Positions 55,657 through 62,686 of a DNA stretch of 64,000 bases are shown one piece after another. The DNA is from Labilibaculum sp. Lineage in GTDB: Bacteria; Bacteroidota; Bacteroidia; Bacteroidales; Marinifilaceae. The notes below the pieces were generated by a model. That model searched no databases. It saw only the letters and a list, made by a program, of their open reading frames with translations, and had not been told where the DNA came from. How positions within the stretch are numbered: position 1 is the stretch's first letter; each line of letters opens with the position of its first letter. A program made the translations under genes and the position numbers. The stretch is from contig JAEINT010000002.1 in NCBI GenBank assembly GCA_016342745.1, forward strand, positions 186,001 through 250,000, in the 5' to 3' direction.

Positions 55657-55983
55657 TCAGGAAGCTTTTAATTGGGGAAACTGTTTTAGATTCTCTCTGA
55701 TCTGATCATCGAATTTATTGTAGATCAAAACTGCGGTATCCCTGTTTGTATTTTCAATACCAATGTACTTGTCAAATGTTGCCATGAATTCATCTGTTAG
55801 GTGTTCATTCTGCTTTGTGGTCTTGTCAAAGTCAATTCCCATTAAATAGGTAATGGGATACCAACTGTTAATAACCAGACCCGATGAATCCATTACTTTT
55901 TCAATGTTCTCAAGAATTCTAGAAGCAACTACGGTATCTTCTATCAGATCAATTATGACATTTGTTTTTCTCTTTGTACTCAT
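55657..55983 (-). CDS. Hypothetical 108-residue element protein
   Basis: The protein has 108 residues, acidic and helical (NVIIDLIEDTVVASRILENIEKVMDSSGLVINSWYPITYLMGIDFDKTTKQNEHL). It starts 2 bp after the initiator stop and ends 17 bp before the resolvase, so it is translated from the same transcript. I do not recognise the family. Position suggests a replication or copy-control accessory. Confidence 0.65.
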   Translation of the reverse strand: MSTKRKTNVIIDLIEDTVVASRILENIEKVMDSSGLVINSWYPITYLMGIDFDKTTKQNEHLTDEFMATFDKYIGIENTNRDTAVLIYNKFDDQIRENLKQFPQLKAS

Positions 55984-55985
55984 CT

Positions 55986-57416
55986 TTAATATTGTTCTTG
56001 TTCAAGCCTTGTATCATCAGGGCATTGGGTTAATAATTCGGTTTTAGTTCTCTTATCAAATTCATTGAGGAAGAAACGGGCATCAGCACCGTGATAATAT
56101 TTTTTCTTTCCTGATATGGTTGCGATGATCGAAGTCTTTCGACTCGCAGCTCCTTTTATCTTTTTTCTGTTTGGGTTGGTAGTTCTAATCAGGTTGAATT
56201 CATTTCCTAAATCTTTAATCAGGTTAATAATCTCTTTTTGCTTTTGGTTTCGTTTGGCTTGTTTCTTTTCTGATACTTTCAGGTTGTAAGCTTTATCTCT
56301 ACATTTTCTGTTATCGGAACAGTATTTTGAATCTTTTTTCTGGTGGGTAATCTCTTTTCCACATACAGAGCAAAATTTTGCTTTAACCGTGTCCAATGTC
56401 TCGGCACGGTTGCCGCTAACAATACATGCGGCAAACATCCCCCTATTTTTCTGCGTGTTTAATTCGTTTTGCTCAATAGCTGCATTAAATTCATTTACTA
56501 GTTTTTGTTTGAGAATTTGCTTGATATCGTACTGAGCATGCTTTGTAATTAGCTTTTCGAAGCTTATTTTTTGGCGGTTACGGGTTTTTGCAGTCATTTT
56601 CTGTTCTCGCCACCATTTGGGATTACGAAAATTCAAAAACCTTCTTTTCTGGGTATGAGGTAGTTTGTTGGTATTTGGAAGAGCTTTCCAGTCTAATAGA
56701 ATGCTTTCATCAACTGATTTTAAAAGCTTCTTATCAAACAACTGAATTAGATTATTCCTATCGGTCAGATCATTAAGAGTCTCAATACCTAATCGTTTCA
56801 AGAGTCTCATTCTTCTAAAACGTAGCTCATACCTAACTATTTCGGTAGTGTTTTGCAGTTTAGCTTGTTGCTTTTTATCGTAACTCTTAACGGCCATATC
56901 TTCAGTTGTAAACTGTTTGCCGATTAGGTTATTTCCATCATCACTCATGCATTTTTCAATCTCTCCTGATCTGTAAATGATTGAATTGTAAAAGCTTTTA
57001 GCGGTTAATTTCTTTTCTTGAATGGGAAGGTTTAAGCCAAATTCGAAGCTTTTTAGTATGGCTTTTTTCGGATCGATACCAAAGTCTTTAAGCTCGTTAA
57101 CCGCTTTGATAAACTTGGTATAAGTAAAGCGGTCCGCATTGTTGCCGCCTGCATTAAAGAATCTATGAATTGAACCTTTTACAAAGCATTGCCCTGAAAG
57201 TGTGTGAACAAAGTCTAAGCCCATATAGTGGGCTATATCGCTACTTGTCTGAATAACATTGCCGTCCTTATCCAAACTATCAGATATTTTGAACTCAAAT
57301 AACAAACGAGAATCAGAAAGCCAAGTTTGATAATTAAAGTCCTTTAATGATATGTTTATGTAGTCGATCAATGCGGTTAGAGAGTGGAAGTTTTGATTCT
57401 GAAAATAATGCGGCAT
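55986..57416 (-). CDS. Replication initiator, filamentous-phage/plasmid (gpII/RstA-like) type
   Basis: The start is ATG 57416 (MPHYFQNQNFHSLTALIDYINISLKDF), preceded by AGGGG; an in-frame TTG at 57497 is the likely relic of a duplicated start (see the repeat entry). The 476 residues include LDFVHTLSGQCFVKGSIHRFFNAGGNNADRFTY and AILKSFEFGLNLPI, then VRYELRFRRMRLLKRLG, the pattern of Bacteroidota phage/plasmid replication proteins that nick DNA for rolling-circle copying. A Cys zinc finger lies at 348-386 (FCSVCGKEITHQKKDSKYCS). It implies that the element can replicate when excised. Confidence 0.75.
   Translation of the reverse strand: MPHYFQNQNFHSLTALIDYINISLKDFNYQTWLSDSRLLFEFKISDSLDKDGNVIQTSSDIAHYMGLDFVHTLSGQCFVKGSIHRFFNAGGNNADRFTYTKFIKAVNELKDFGIDPKKAILKSFEFGLNLPIQEKKLTAKSFYNSIIYRSGEIEKCMSDDGNNLIGKQFTTEDMAVKSYDKKQQAKLQNTTEIVRYELRFRRMRLLKRLGIETLNDLTDRNNLIQLFDKKLLKSVDESILLDWKALPNTNKLPHTQKRRFLNFRNPKWWREQKMTAKTRNRQKISFEKLITKHAQYDIKQILKQKLVNEFNAAIEQNELNTQKNRGMFAACIVSGNRAETLDTVKAKFCSVCGKEITHQKKDSKYCSDNRKCRDKAYNLKVSEKKQAKRNQKQKEIINLIKDLGNEFNLIRTTNPNRKKIKGAASRKTSIIATISGKKKYYHGADARFFLNEFDKRTKTELLTQCPDDTRLEQEQY
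56428..56455. repeat. Origin-like motif, copy inside initiator gene
   Basis: This copy has GCGGCA, then CATCCCCCTATTTTT and CTGCG. It matches the copies at 57410 and 57491 upstream but lies within the coding sequence, in a different reading frame. Confidence 0.55.
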
Positions 57417-57517
57417 GCGTACCCCTATTTTGTGCGTTTTCGCTTGCTTAACTTGAAAAAATTTAAACATTTCCACACTGAAAAAAAAGTGCGGCAAATA
57501 TACCCCTGTTTTTTGCG
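57410..57517. repeat. Two 27-bp origin-like motifs at the initiator start
   Basis: The copies at 57410-57436 and 57491-57517 share GCGGCA, TACCCCT, TTTT and GCG at identical spacing and are 81 bp apart. Read on the minus strand each gives AGGGGTA-N4-TGCCGCA, so the upstream copy carries TTG-CCG-CA(Y) where the downstream copy carries the ATG-CCG-CA(Y) start. This is a duplicated start/leader or an iteron pair. A weaker copy is at 57615-57641. Likely uses are initiator binding (origin or autoregulation). Confidence 0.6.
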
Positions 57518-57666
57518 TTATTTCTCTTGAGTCATATTGTTTTCGGGCTTTGTAGAGCTTTTGAAGTTGTACGATAAAATTGAATGATTACCCAAATATT
57601 GAGAGTAAAAAAATGGTGTATTCGTACCTCTTTTTGCTGCGTGTATTGTTCTATTAAGTCAGTATT

Positions 57667-58008
57667 CTAAATGTTTAAACTTACCTGAGAATCCATCCTT
57701 TCAAATAGGACCAAATCAAACTTTTGACTACTGTATAGAAAAGCTCTATTTCTGTATAGCCTTTTAATTAGATTAATGAATTCTCGTCTGGAATATCCAG
57801 AATCGAGCCTTGCTTCAAATTCCGTGATTTCATTCAAGCACATTGTTTTTACAGTAATGACCTTTGCATTCACAAATAGTTTTCCATCAACCTCTACTGA
57901 AAAAATAGTTCCTGCCCTGAATTTTAAAGGATCATGCACTCGTAAAGTTGTGAAAGATTGATTGTTTAGCTTCCCATTCCAGTTAGTTGAAAACCTTATT
58001 GTTGACAT
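57667..58008 (-). CDS. ASCH-like hypothetical protein
   Basis: The protein has 113 residues. The segment DPLKFRAGTIFSVEVDGKLFVNAKVITVKTMCLNEITEFEARLDSGYSRREFINLIKRLY has the order of ASCH-superfamily proteins (a K-x-G-D/T-x-F strand, a beta-barrel pair, then L-x-x-I-T and a D-x-G-Y-S turn). ASCH domains bind RNA or modified nucleotides. The assignment is tentative. It overlaps the preceding small membrane-protein gene by 26 bp and is part of the early minus-strand operon. Confidence 0.6.
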   Translation of the reverse strand: MSTIRFSTNWNGKLNNQSFTTLRVHDPLKFRAGTIFSVEVDGKLFVNAKVITVKTMCLNEITEFEARLDSGYSRREFINLIKRLYRNRAFLYSSQKFDLVLFERMDSQVSLNI

Positions 58009-58165
58009 GTTTTTCTGTATTTGGGTTTTTACAAAATGACTGAATTATCAAGCAAATAGCCAGAGTAACAAAATGAAAATATGCACCTAGTATAATACCG
58101 AAAAGGGCCATAAGGGAAAGAAGTAAGAATATCACTCGAAATGCCTTATTTATTCGTTTTTCCAT
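57983..58165 (-). CDS. Small two-helix membrane protein
   Basis: The protein has 60 residues with two hydrophobic helices (VIFLLLSLMALFGIILGAYFHFVTLAICLII) and charged ends. It starts 4 bp after the HTH gene stop and overlaps the ASCH-like gene by 26 bp. Its position in a tight operon supports it as a real gene; the function is unknown. Confidence 0.55.
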   Translation of the reverse strand: MEKRINKAFRVIFLLLSLMALFGIILGAYFHFVTLAICLIIQSFCKNPNTEKHVNNKVFN

Positions 58166-58169
58166 ATGG

Positions 58170-58466
58170 CTAAGCTGTTTTTCTTCTTAGTTGTTTTTTA
58201 AGCTGCACAAAATCGATTTTCAGAACGTAAGACAAGCGGAAGAAATACTTTTTACCTGTTCGTGGTTCGCAATCTATAAGTCCATCATTAACGTAGTTCA
58301 AAACAGTTTTTTCGCTTACCTTGTGGATATCTGCGACTACATTTGTACCGACAATTACATTGTAGAATTTGTTGTAGATTTTACTTTCGATTTCTGTCTC
58401 TCGGATCTCATTCATTGCCTGAATCAGATCATCTTTATTCATATTGTAAGTAATCAAAGTTTCCAT
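58170..58466 (-). CDS. Excisionase/MerR-like HTH protein
   Basis: The protein has 98 residues. The HTH_17-type segment GTNVVADIHKVSEKTVLNYVNDGLIDCEPRTGKKYFFRLSYVLKID is the winged-HTH pattern of excisionase and plasmid regulators. It lies in the early operon under repressor control, where a recombination-directionality factor would be expected. It could bind the att arms or regulate the initiator. Confidence 0.72.
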   Translation of the reverse strand: METLITYNMNKDDLIQAMNEIRETEIESKIYNKFYNVIVGTNVVADIHKVSEKTVLNYVNDGLIDCEPRTGKKYFFRLSYVLKIDFVQLKKQLRRKTA

Positions 58467-58490
58467 ATTGTTGTTTTTTTAAGTTTGGGG

Positions 58491-58700
58491 TTATTTTAAT
58501 CTGGTAATGATGATGACTTTGCCATTTTCTGGTACGGAAGTAGTGAATTCGTAACCTTTCTTTTTTACTTCGAAACAAGTATTTCTTATTCTTTGAATGA
58601 CATTTGCATTGGTAATGTTGTGAGTCATAGTTTCTCCAGTCTCTAATTGTAGAATGCTCGCATTCCAATCGATTTTACTTATTGGTTTTTTGTTATTCAT
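58491..58700 (-). CDS. Hypothetical 69-residue protein, first gene of the early operon
   Basis: The protein has 69 residues (ISKIDWNASILQLETGETMTHNITNANVIQRIRNTCFEVKKKGYEFTTSVPENGKVIIITRLK), small and probably alpha/beta, with a basic C-terminus. It is the first gene to the left of the repressor, 35 bp from the -7 box at 58735, and begins the minus-strand operon. Related short proteins precede HTH genes in Bacteroidota phages, but I cannot name a family. Confidence 0.6.
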   Translation of the reverse strand: MNNKKPISKIDWNASILQLETGETMTHNITNANVIQRIRNTCFEVKKKGYEFTTSVPENGKVIIITRLK

Positions 58701-58734
58701 GTTATTTTATCTAATTTGTGTTCGTATTGAAGCA

Positions 58735-58790
58735 CAAACATAGAGAATATAATCTCAAAAAGAGAAAATATTCTCAATGAAATGAGAATA
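58735..58790. promoter_or_regulatory. Early promoter with repressor operators
   Basis: On the minus strand TATGTTTG (58735-58742) is an exact -7 box for the early operon. Directly behind it lie two near-palindromes, GAGAATATAATCTC (58743-58756) and GAGAAAATATTCTC (58762-58775), 19 bp apart centre to centre, and a half-site GAGAATA (58784-58790) just before the repressor start. These are the expected CI-type operators between divergent genes. Confidence 0.8.
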
Positions 58791-58798
58791 AAACACGC

Positions 58799-59467
58799 AT
58801 GGACTCACTAACAAATAGATTATCAGTATTTTTAGATTTAAAAAAAATTTCGATTTCTGAATTTGAAAAGGTAATATCTGTATCGAATGGATTAATTAGG
58901 AAAGCCATTAGAGGAGAAAAATCTCTTGGTTCTGATAAATTAGAGAAAATATTCTTCAGTTATCCTCAGATTAATCCAACTTGGCTGTTGACAGGAAAAG
59001 GAGAAATGTTATTTAGTGAGAATAAGGTAGGAAATGATTTAACTCCATTTGTTAGTTCCGAACCTAAATTAGGAGTTCCATATTACGATGTTGATTTTTC
59101 GGGTGGTTTTAATTCAATTTTTAATAATCAGACTTTATTACCTGATTATAACATTGTCTTTGAGCCGTTTAAAGAAGCTCAGCTGTGGTGTAATGTGACG
59201 GGTAACTCAATGGCTGAAAAAATAAACCATGGGGATATTATTGCACTTAAGGAATTGAATAATTGGGAGGAGAATATATTGTTCGGGGAAATATATGCCG
59301 TAGTGACTGATCAGCTAAGAACAATTAAAATAATTCGCAAATCGAATGACAAGGATATTTATAAACTTGTTCCAATAAATACTCAGGATTTTGATGCAAA
59401 CGAAGTGCGAAAATCTTCTATACAAAGAGTTTTTACAGTACTAGGGGCTATAAAGAAATTTTTTTAA
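58799..59467 (+). CDS. CI-like repressor with S24 (LexA-type) peptidase domain
   Basis: The protein has 222 residues. The N-terminal HTH is LKKISISEFEKVISVSNGLIRKAIRG. The C-terminal S24 domain has the nucleophile in VTGNSMAEKINHGDIIAL (Ser137) and the lysine base at Lys177 in LRTIKIIRKS, 40 residues apart as usual. YYDVDFSGGF, just before it, is typical of Bacteroidota phage repressors. It should repress the divergent early operon through the operators at 58743-58790 and be relieved by RecA-stimulated self-cleavage, coupling excision to DNA damage. Confidence 0.92.
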   Translation: MDSLTNRLSVFLDLKKISISEFEKVISVSNGLIRKAIRGEKSLGSDKLEKIFFSYPQINPTWLLTGKGEMLFSENKVGNDLTPFVSSEPKLGVPYYDVDFSGGFNSIFNNQTLLPDYNIVFEPFKEAQLWCNVTGNSMAEKINHGDIIALKELNNWEENILFGEIYAVVTDQLRTIKIIRKSNDKDIYKLVPINTQDFDANEVRKSSIQRVFTVLGAIKKFF

Positions 59468-59474
59468 ATGGATT

Positions 59475-59603
59475 ATGACCGATATAGAAAAAAAAATTGC
59501 TGAAAATTAAAAATGGAATTTCATTTTATTTCTGATTATTATCGGGATTATCGGAATTTGGTATGCTGTGAATATCCTCCTAGAATATTGGGGATTATTT
59601 TAG
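59475..59603 (+). pseudogene. Small membrane-protein ORF broken by an in-frame stop
   Basis: ATG at 59475, 8 bp after the repressor stop, gives MTDIEKKIAEN, then TAA (59508), then in the same frame KWNFILFLIIIGIIGIWYAVNILLEYWGLF and TAG. Without the stop this would be a 42-residue single-helix membrane protein. A CAA-to-TAA change (Gln to stop) would explain it. It could be a recent nonsense mutation, a readthrough product or chance; the strong hydrophobic helix and operon position favour a decayed gene. Confidence 0.5.
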
Positions 59604-60044
59604 TTTATATTTCTTCTTCTTTTTTGGAGGTATTGTGTCAGCATCGGCAATTACTGAACGAATTGTATCAAGCTCTCTGTCTTCAACTTGACCCATAAAT
59701 GTAGAGGATTCTTCCAGAAGAATTTCTTTTAAGTTTTCGGTTGGCCATTCAATAAGATCTGAGCAATCAACGGTTGAATCCCACTCAAGAAATTTATTCC
59801 CTTTTGATTTAATAAAATAGCAAAGTTTCTGTTCGTTATAATTACGATAAAAATTGGGGTTTTTTTTGGAATTAATTCTGACGGTAGCAGTTGCAATTTT
59901 GCCGTTGTCAAAACCAACAATTATATGTCTTTTAATTTTCTTGGCATCTTCATCATAAATAGAAACAACAGAGCCGAGAAATAAAATATTCTCGGCAAGT
60001 TTAATTCTTGTGTTTTTTGGAATTAGATCTCCTAGTGCACCCAT
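59595..60044 (-). CDS. Putative toxin partner of the Panacea protein
   Basis: The protein has 149 residues. The central part is beta-rich (ENILFLGSVVSIYDEDAKKIKRHIIVGFDNGKIATATVRINS), and the tail is acidic then strongly basic (PPKKKKKYKLK). I do not recognise the family. Its ATG shares one base with the stop of the Panacea gene (TAATG), the tight coupling seen in Panacea toxin-antitoxin pairs, so by position it is the candidate toxin. Alternatively it may be a DNA- or RNA-binding accessory. Confidence 0.6.
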   Translation of the reverse strand: MGALGDLIPKNTRIKLAENILFLGSVVSIYDEDAKKIKRHIIVGFDNGKIATATVRINSKKNPNFYRNYNEQKLCYFIKSKGNKFLEWDSTVDCSDLIEWPTENLKEILLEESSTFMGQVEDRELDTIRSVIADADTIPPKKKKKYKLK

Positions 60045-60583
60045 TACGCTTGAGCTAGTCTGATATCTTCTAGTTTTTCCTTAATGTATGCTTCCATTTC
60101 TATATCCGCTCCAGCTTCACGAGCCATTAGTTTTACGGAAATATCATTGTTTGTGCAAGCCTTTTGCCAGGCTAGGCCATGTGATTTATCAGTAAGTTGA
60201 TGGAATGATAAGCCAGAATTTTCTTTAATTGATTCAAGTAAACATGTAATGTCACTTTTAGAAAGTTCATCCATGTCAGGACCTAGTTTTGCTTCTATGA
60301 AAATGTTTGATGTCTTTATCGCAGAGTCAAAGAGTTCAAAAGAATACATGCTTGATGGCTCAGCAACAGATTTAATTGCATCGTAGATTTTAGATGGAAC
60401 AGGACCATTTTTCATAGCAATGTATCTATCTCCAATTACAGGTCTTCCATATTGCGCTAGATGTTTTTGATCTGCGAAATACAAAATCTTAAATAGTTCG
60501 TGTCTGCCTATTTTTCCTCTTTCTTGAAGAATAAATAAAACTGTAGCAACAGCCTTATTTTCATCAAATGGAAAATTTCTCAT
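60044..60583 (-). CDS. Panacea-domain (SocA/DUF4065-like) antitoxin
   Basis: The protein has 179 residues. The segment NKAVATVLFILQERGKIGRHELFKILYFADQKHLAQYGRPVIGDRYIAMKNGPVPSKIYDAIK is the signature of the Panacea/SocA antitoxin-like domain (GxxxxxKLLYFAxxxHL..YGRP..GDxY.AxxxGPVP). In SocAB and PanAT systems this domain neutralises very different toxins encoded next to it. It is upstream of and translationally coupled to the gene at 59595, so the pair is a likely addiction or defence module of the element. Confidence 0.85.
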   Translation of the reverse strand: MRNFPFDENKAVATVLFILQERGKIGRHELFKILYFADQKHLAQYGRPVIGDRYIAMKNGPVPSKIYDAIKSVAEPSSMYSFELFDSAIKTSNIFIEAKLGPDMDELSKSDITCLLESIKENSGLSFHQLTDKSHGLAWQKACTNNDISVKLMAREAGADIEMEAYIKEKLEDIRLAQA

Positions 60584-60726
60584 CAGTTATAGTTATTGTG
60601 AATTCTGTGTAAAACTATAAAAAAAATAATTAATACAACTTTTATTGTTATTATTTAACGTTATCCCACTTAATAAGTTACGGAATGTTTTGCTAAATAC
60701 AAACTTTAAGAATGCATGCTAACAAG

Positions 60727-60993
60727 TTACTTTGTCAAGAATTCATAAATTTGTGGATTAACTTCCTTAATAATACTCAACATTTGAAAAGCAAATTCCT
60801 CTTCATTGGCTTTACCTCTCTTTTTTTTATAAGTCATATAAAATATTGATAGTATATTTTTATTGAGTTTATCTAAGGAATCTAATTTATACTCCTTAAA
60901 GTGATTAGCTAGGATTAAATGATATTCCTGAATCATTTTAAAAGGGATATCGGAAGTGTCTGGATTATATTCTTGATCTTTATTTTCTTGCAT
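60727..60993 (-). CDS. Hypothetical 88-residue protein coupled to the integrase
   Basis: The protein has 88 residues, helical (FKMIQEYHLILANHFKEYKLDSLDKLNKNILSIFYMTYKKKRGKANEEEFAFQMLSIIKEVNPQIYEFLTK). It begins 2 bp after the integrase stop, so it is translated with it. I do not know the family. It may be a directionality or stability factor for the integrase. Confidence 0.6.
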   Translation of the reverse strand: MQENKDQEYNPDTSDIPFKMIQEYHLILANHFKEYKLDSLDKLNKNILSIFYMTYKKKRGKANEEEFAFQMLSIIKEVNPQIYEFLTK

Positions 60994-60995
60994 GA

Positions 60996-62279
60996 TTATT
61001 TTTTAAAAAATGGATGATCGGATAAGCTTTTTGCATTTTCTTCCTGTGATATTTTAATATACTTCATAAATGCTTTTTCTGTTTTATGGCCTGTAATTTT
61101 CATTATTCTAATGGTAGGAATTCCAGCATTAAACATGTTTGTCGCACCTGATCTTCTAGCGGTGTGGGTAGTTATTAATTCAAATTTTGGTTTTACTGTT
61201 TCAACTAATTTTCCTCCTTCGGTTCGGGAAGATGAAACAAGGTTTTTGATATCTGCCATTTGGCAAATTTCCTTAATGTGTTTGTTAATCTTTTGATCTG
61301 AAATTGATTTTGTAAGGTCAAATCCGTTTTCAAGGATTTCTTTAATTATCCAGTGAATGGGGATAACTACATCATCATTTTTTCTAATTGTAGCACCTTT
61401 CGCTGGTTTTATCCTGATAAAATTATTATCAAGATTTATTTCTCCCAAACGGTTAAAGTCGGATACTCTCAAAGCTGTGTAGGCCCCAATTAAAAACCTG
61501 TTTCGTACATGGTTTAAAGCTTTAATTTTCCGTTCAAGATTTTGAGCTCTGATATCCTTATAATCTTCAATATTTCTTATGAGATCCTCTGTGAATTCCA
61601 GATTGTATATTTTTAAAAGTTCATCCTCAGTAAGGTAAACAGAATCGGCAGTTTCAGTAACAGTTTTAAATTTTTTGTTTCTGTATTCGGTAGAGTTGTG
61701 TAAACCTTCCTCTTTTGATTCTTCCATGAAAAGCTTAATGTTTTTTATCATGGTTCCGAAATAGTTCTTAGACCGTCCTTTGTTTTCAATGTAGTCTTTG
61801 AATGTATTGTAGAAAGCCATATCTATACTTTCGAAGTGAAGTTTTGATCTGGTTTCATTCTCGTAATCTATGAGTATGTTTTTTGTTGATCCATAACCAA
61901 GCTTAGTACGGCTAGTTCTTCCGCATCTAGGAATGAATTCTTTGATATAATCAATGAATAGGGTGGAGTTTTGTTCTTTTTTATTTTGCTTATTCTCTAA
62001 GGCATTAATAAATTCATCTTTAGTTGGAACTTTCATTTTAATTGAAAACTCATTTAAAACATTATTAAGAGTATTTTCCCATAGGTCTAAGCGGATATTT
62101 ATTTCTGCGGATTCTGGATATTTTCTTAATTCTCGAAGTCTTTTTTTATCACTATTCCAATATTGAGTTTCAATAGTCTCTCCTAAACTTATTTTGTAAC
62201 GTTCTCCTTTGTATCTTGTGATTGCATAAATAGAAGTACGCTCTTTATTCTTATCTTTAAGAATGAAATTTACACTCAT
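60996..62279 (-). CDS. Tyrosine-type site-specific integrase
   Basis: The protein has 427 residues. An N-terminal arm-binding-like region (1-90) leads to a SAM-like core-binding domain (about 105-200) and a catalytic domain with Arg271 (GAYTALRVSD), His372 and Arg375 (THTARRSGAT), His398 (ITGHKT) and nucleophile Tyr407 (FMKYIKI). This matches Bacteroidota phage/ICE integrases that use tRNA 3' ends. Its start is 47 bp from the GGGGAACG pair and about 170 bp from attR, which identifies it as the element's own recombinase. Confidence 0.95.
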   Translation of the reverse strand: MSVNFILKDKNKERTSIYAITRYKGERYKISLGETIETQYWNSDKKRLRELRKYPESAEINIRLDLWENTLNNVLNEFSIKMKVPTKDEFINALENKQNKKEQNSTLFIDYIKEFIPRCGRTSRTKLGYGSTKNILIDYENETRSKLHFESIDMAFYNTFKDYIENKGRSKNYFGTMIKNIKLFMEESKEEGLHNSTEYRNKKFKTVTETADSVYLTEDELLKIYNLEFTEDLIRNIEDYKDIRAQNLERKIKALNHVRNRFLIGAYTALRVSDFNRLGEINLDNNFIRIKPAKGATIRKNDDVVIPIHWIIKEILENGFDLTKSISDQKINKHIKEICQMADIKNLVSSSRTEGGKLVETVKPKFELITTHTARRSGATNMFNAGIPTIRIMKITGHKTEKAFMKYIKISQEENAKSLSDHPFFKK

Positions 62280-62325
62280 TTTTTGTGTTTTGGGTTCCCA
62301 AGTAAAGATATAAAAAAGGAAATAA

Positions 62326-62345
62326 GGGGAACGTATAGGGGAACG
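62326..62345 (+). promoter_or_regulatory. Paired GGGGAACG sites, right end (likely integrase arm sites)
   Basis: GGGGAACG occurs at 62326-62333 and 62338-62345, same orientation and 12-bp spacing as the left pair. It lies between the integrase start and attR, so the protein could also autoregulate its gene from here. The following 62346-62450 stretch shows nothing else. Confidence 0.65.
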
Positions 62346-62450
62346 ATTAAATTACCTAAAGCGGATTATTAAGTCAAAAGCAATCTGTAGACCCTTTAAA
62401 TACTACTGTTTTTACTGGTGTTTTAAGAGGGAGTGAAAAAATATGTACCT

Positions 62451-62463
62451 CGGCCCTGGGTAC
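62451..62463. repeat. attR core
   Basis: CGGCCCTGGGTAC is identical to 46025-46037. It is followed by the native downstream DNA of the tRNA gene, including its terminator at 62475. Confidence 0.88.
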
Positions 62464-62474
62464 TGAAAGTGCCT

Positions 62475-62506
62475 AAACCCTCAGTTTTTACTGAGGGTTT
62501 TTTTTA
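62475..62506 (+). terminator. Original terminator of tRNA-Leu, displaced by the insertion
   Basis: The stem AACCCTCAG/CTGAGGGTT with loop TTTTTA is followed by T8. It lies 12 bp after attR, the position expected for the tRNA terminator before insertion. Confidence 0.88.
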
Positions 62507-62630
62507 TGGAAAAAATTTCAGTTTAAAAATTGAACCCACTTAAATAAGCATTGTTTTAATTCTAGCTTTATTTAAAGGATTCAGATTCTTATAAATTTCT
62601 TAAGTACCCTCCTCAAATCATAGAGATACT

Positions 62631-62638
62631 GTATATTT
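62631..62638 (+). promoter_or_regulatory. -7 box of the gene at 62687
   Basis: TATATTTG fits TAnnTTTG, 48 bp before the start codon. No clear -33 TTTG is seen. Confidence 0.5.
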
Positions 62639-62686
62639 GTATCAACAACAATAAACACAAATACGAACAAACCTTAAACGATTAAG

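Larger units (their letters stand above)
46025..62463. mobile_element. 16.4-kb integrative element in tRNA-Leu
   Basis: The borders are the 13-bp tRNA repeat at each end. The element encodes a tyrosine integrase at its right end, paired GGGGAACG sites inside both ends, an S24 repressor with operators, an excisionase-like HTH protein, a filamentous-phage/plasmid-type replication initiator and a serine recombinase. Cargo: a kinase/PP2C pair, a 116-bp repeat array, an OLD-like ATPase, a DUF6119 protein and a Panacea pair. I find no capsid, tail, portal, relaxase or type IV secretion genes. It therefore looks like an integrative plasmid or a phage satellite. Cargo genes are more AT-rich than the flanking chromosome. 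Confidence 0.88.

Noticed and set aside
57417-57497. TTG start of the replication initiator at 57497
   Set aside because: The ATG at 57416 has the same AGGGG context and gives the more protein-like N-terminus. The upstream stretch looks like a duplicated leader, though its use cannot be excluded.
59513-59698. Plus-strand 61-residue ORF downstream of the repressor
   Set aside because: It is in another frame from the hydrophobic-helix ORF, overlaps the minus-strand gene at 59595 and has no recognisable features.
46025-62463. Complete prophage or conjugative element
   Set aside because: No capsid, portal, terminase, tail, relaxase or type IV secretion gene could be found among its frames.
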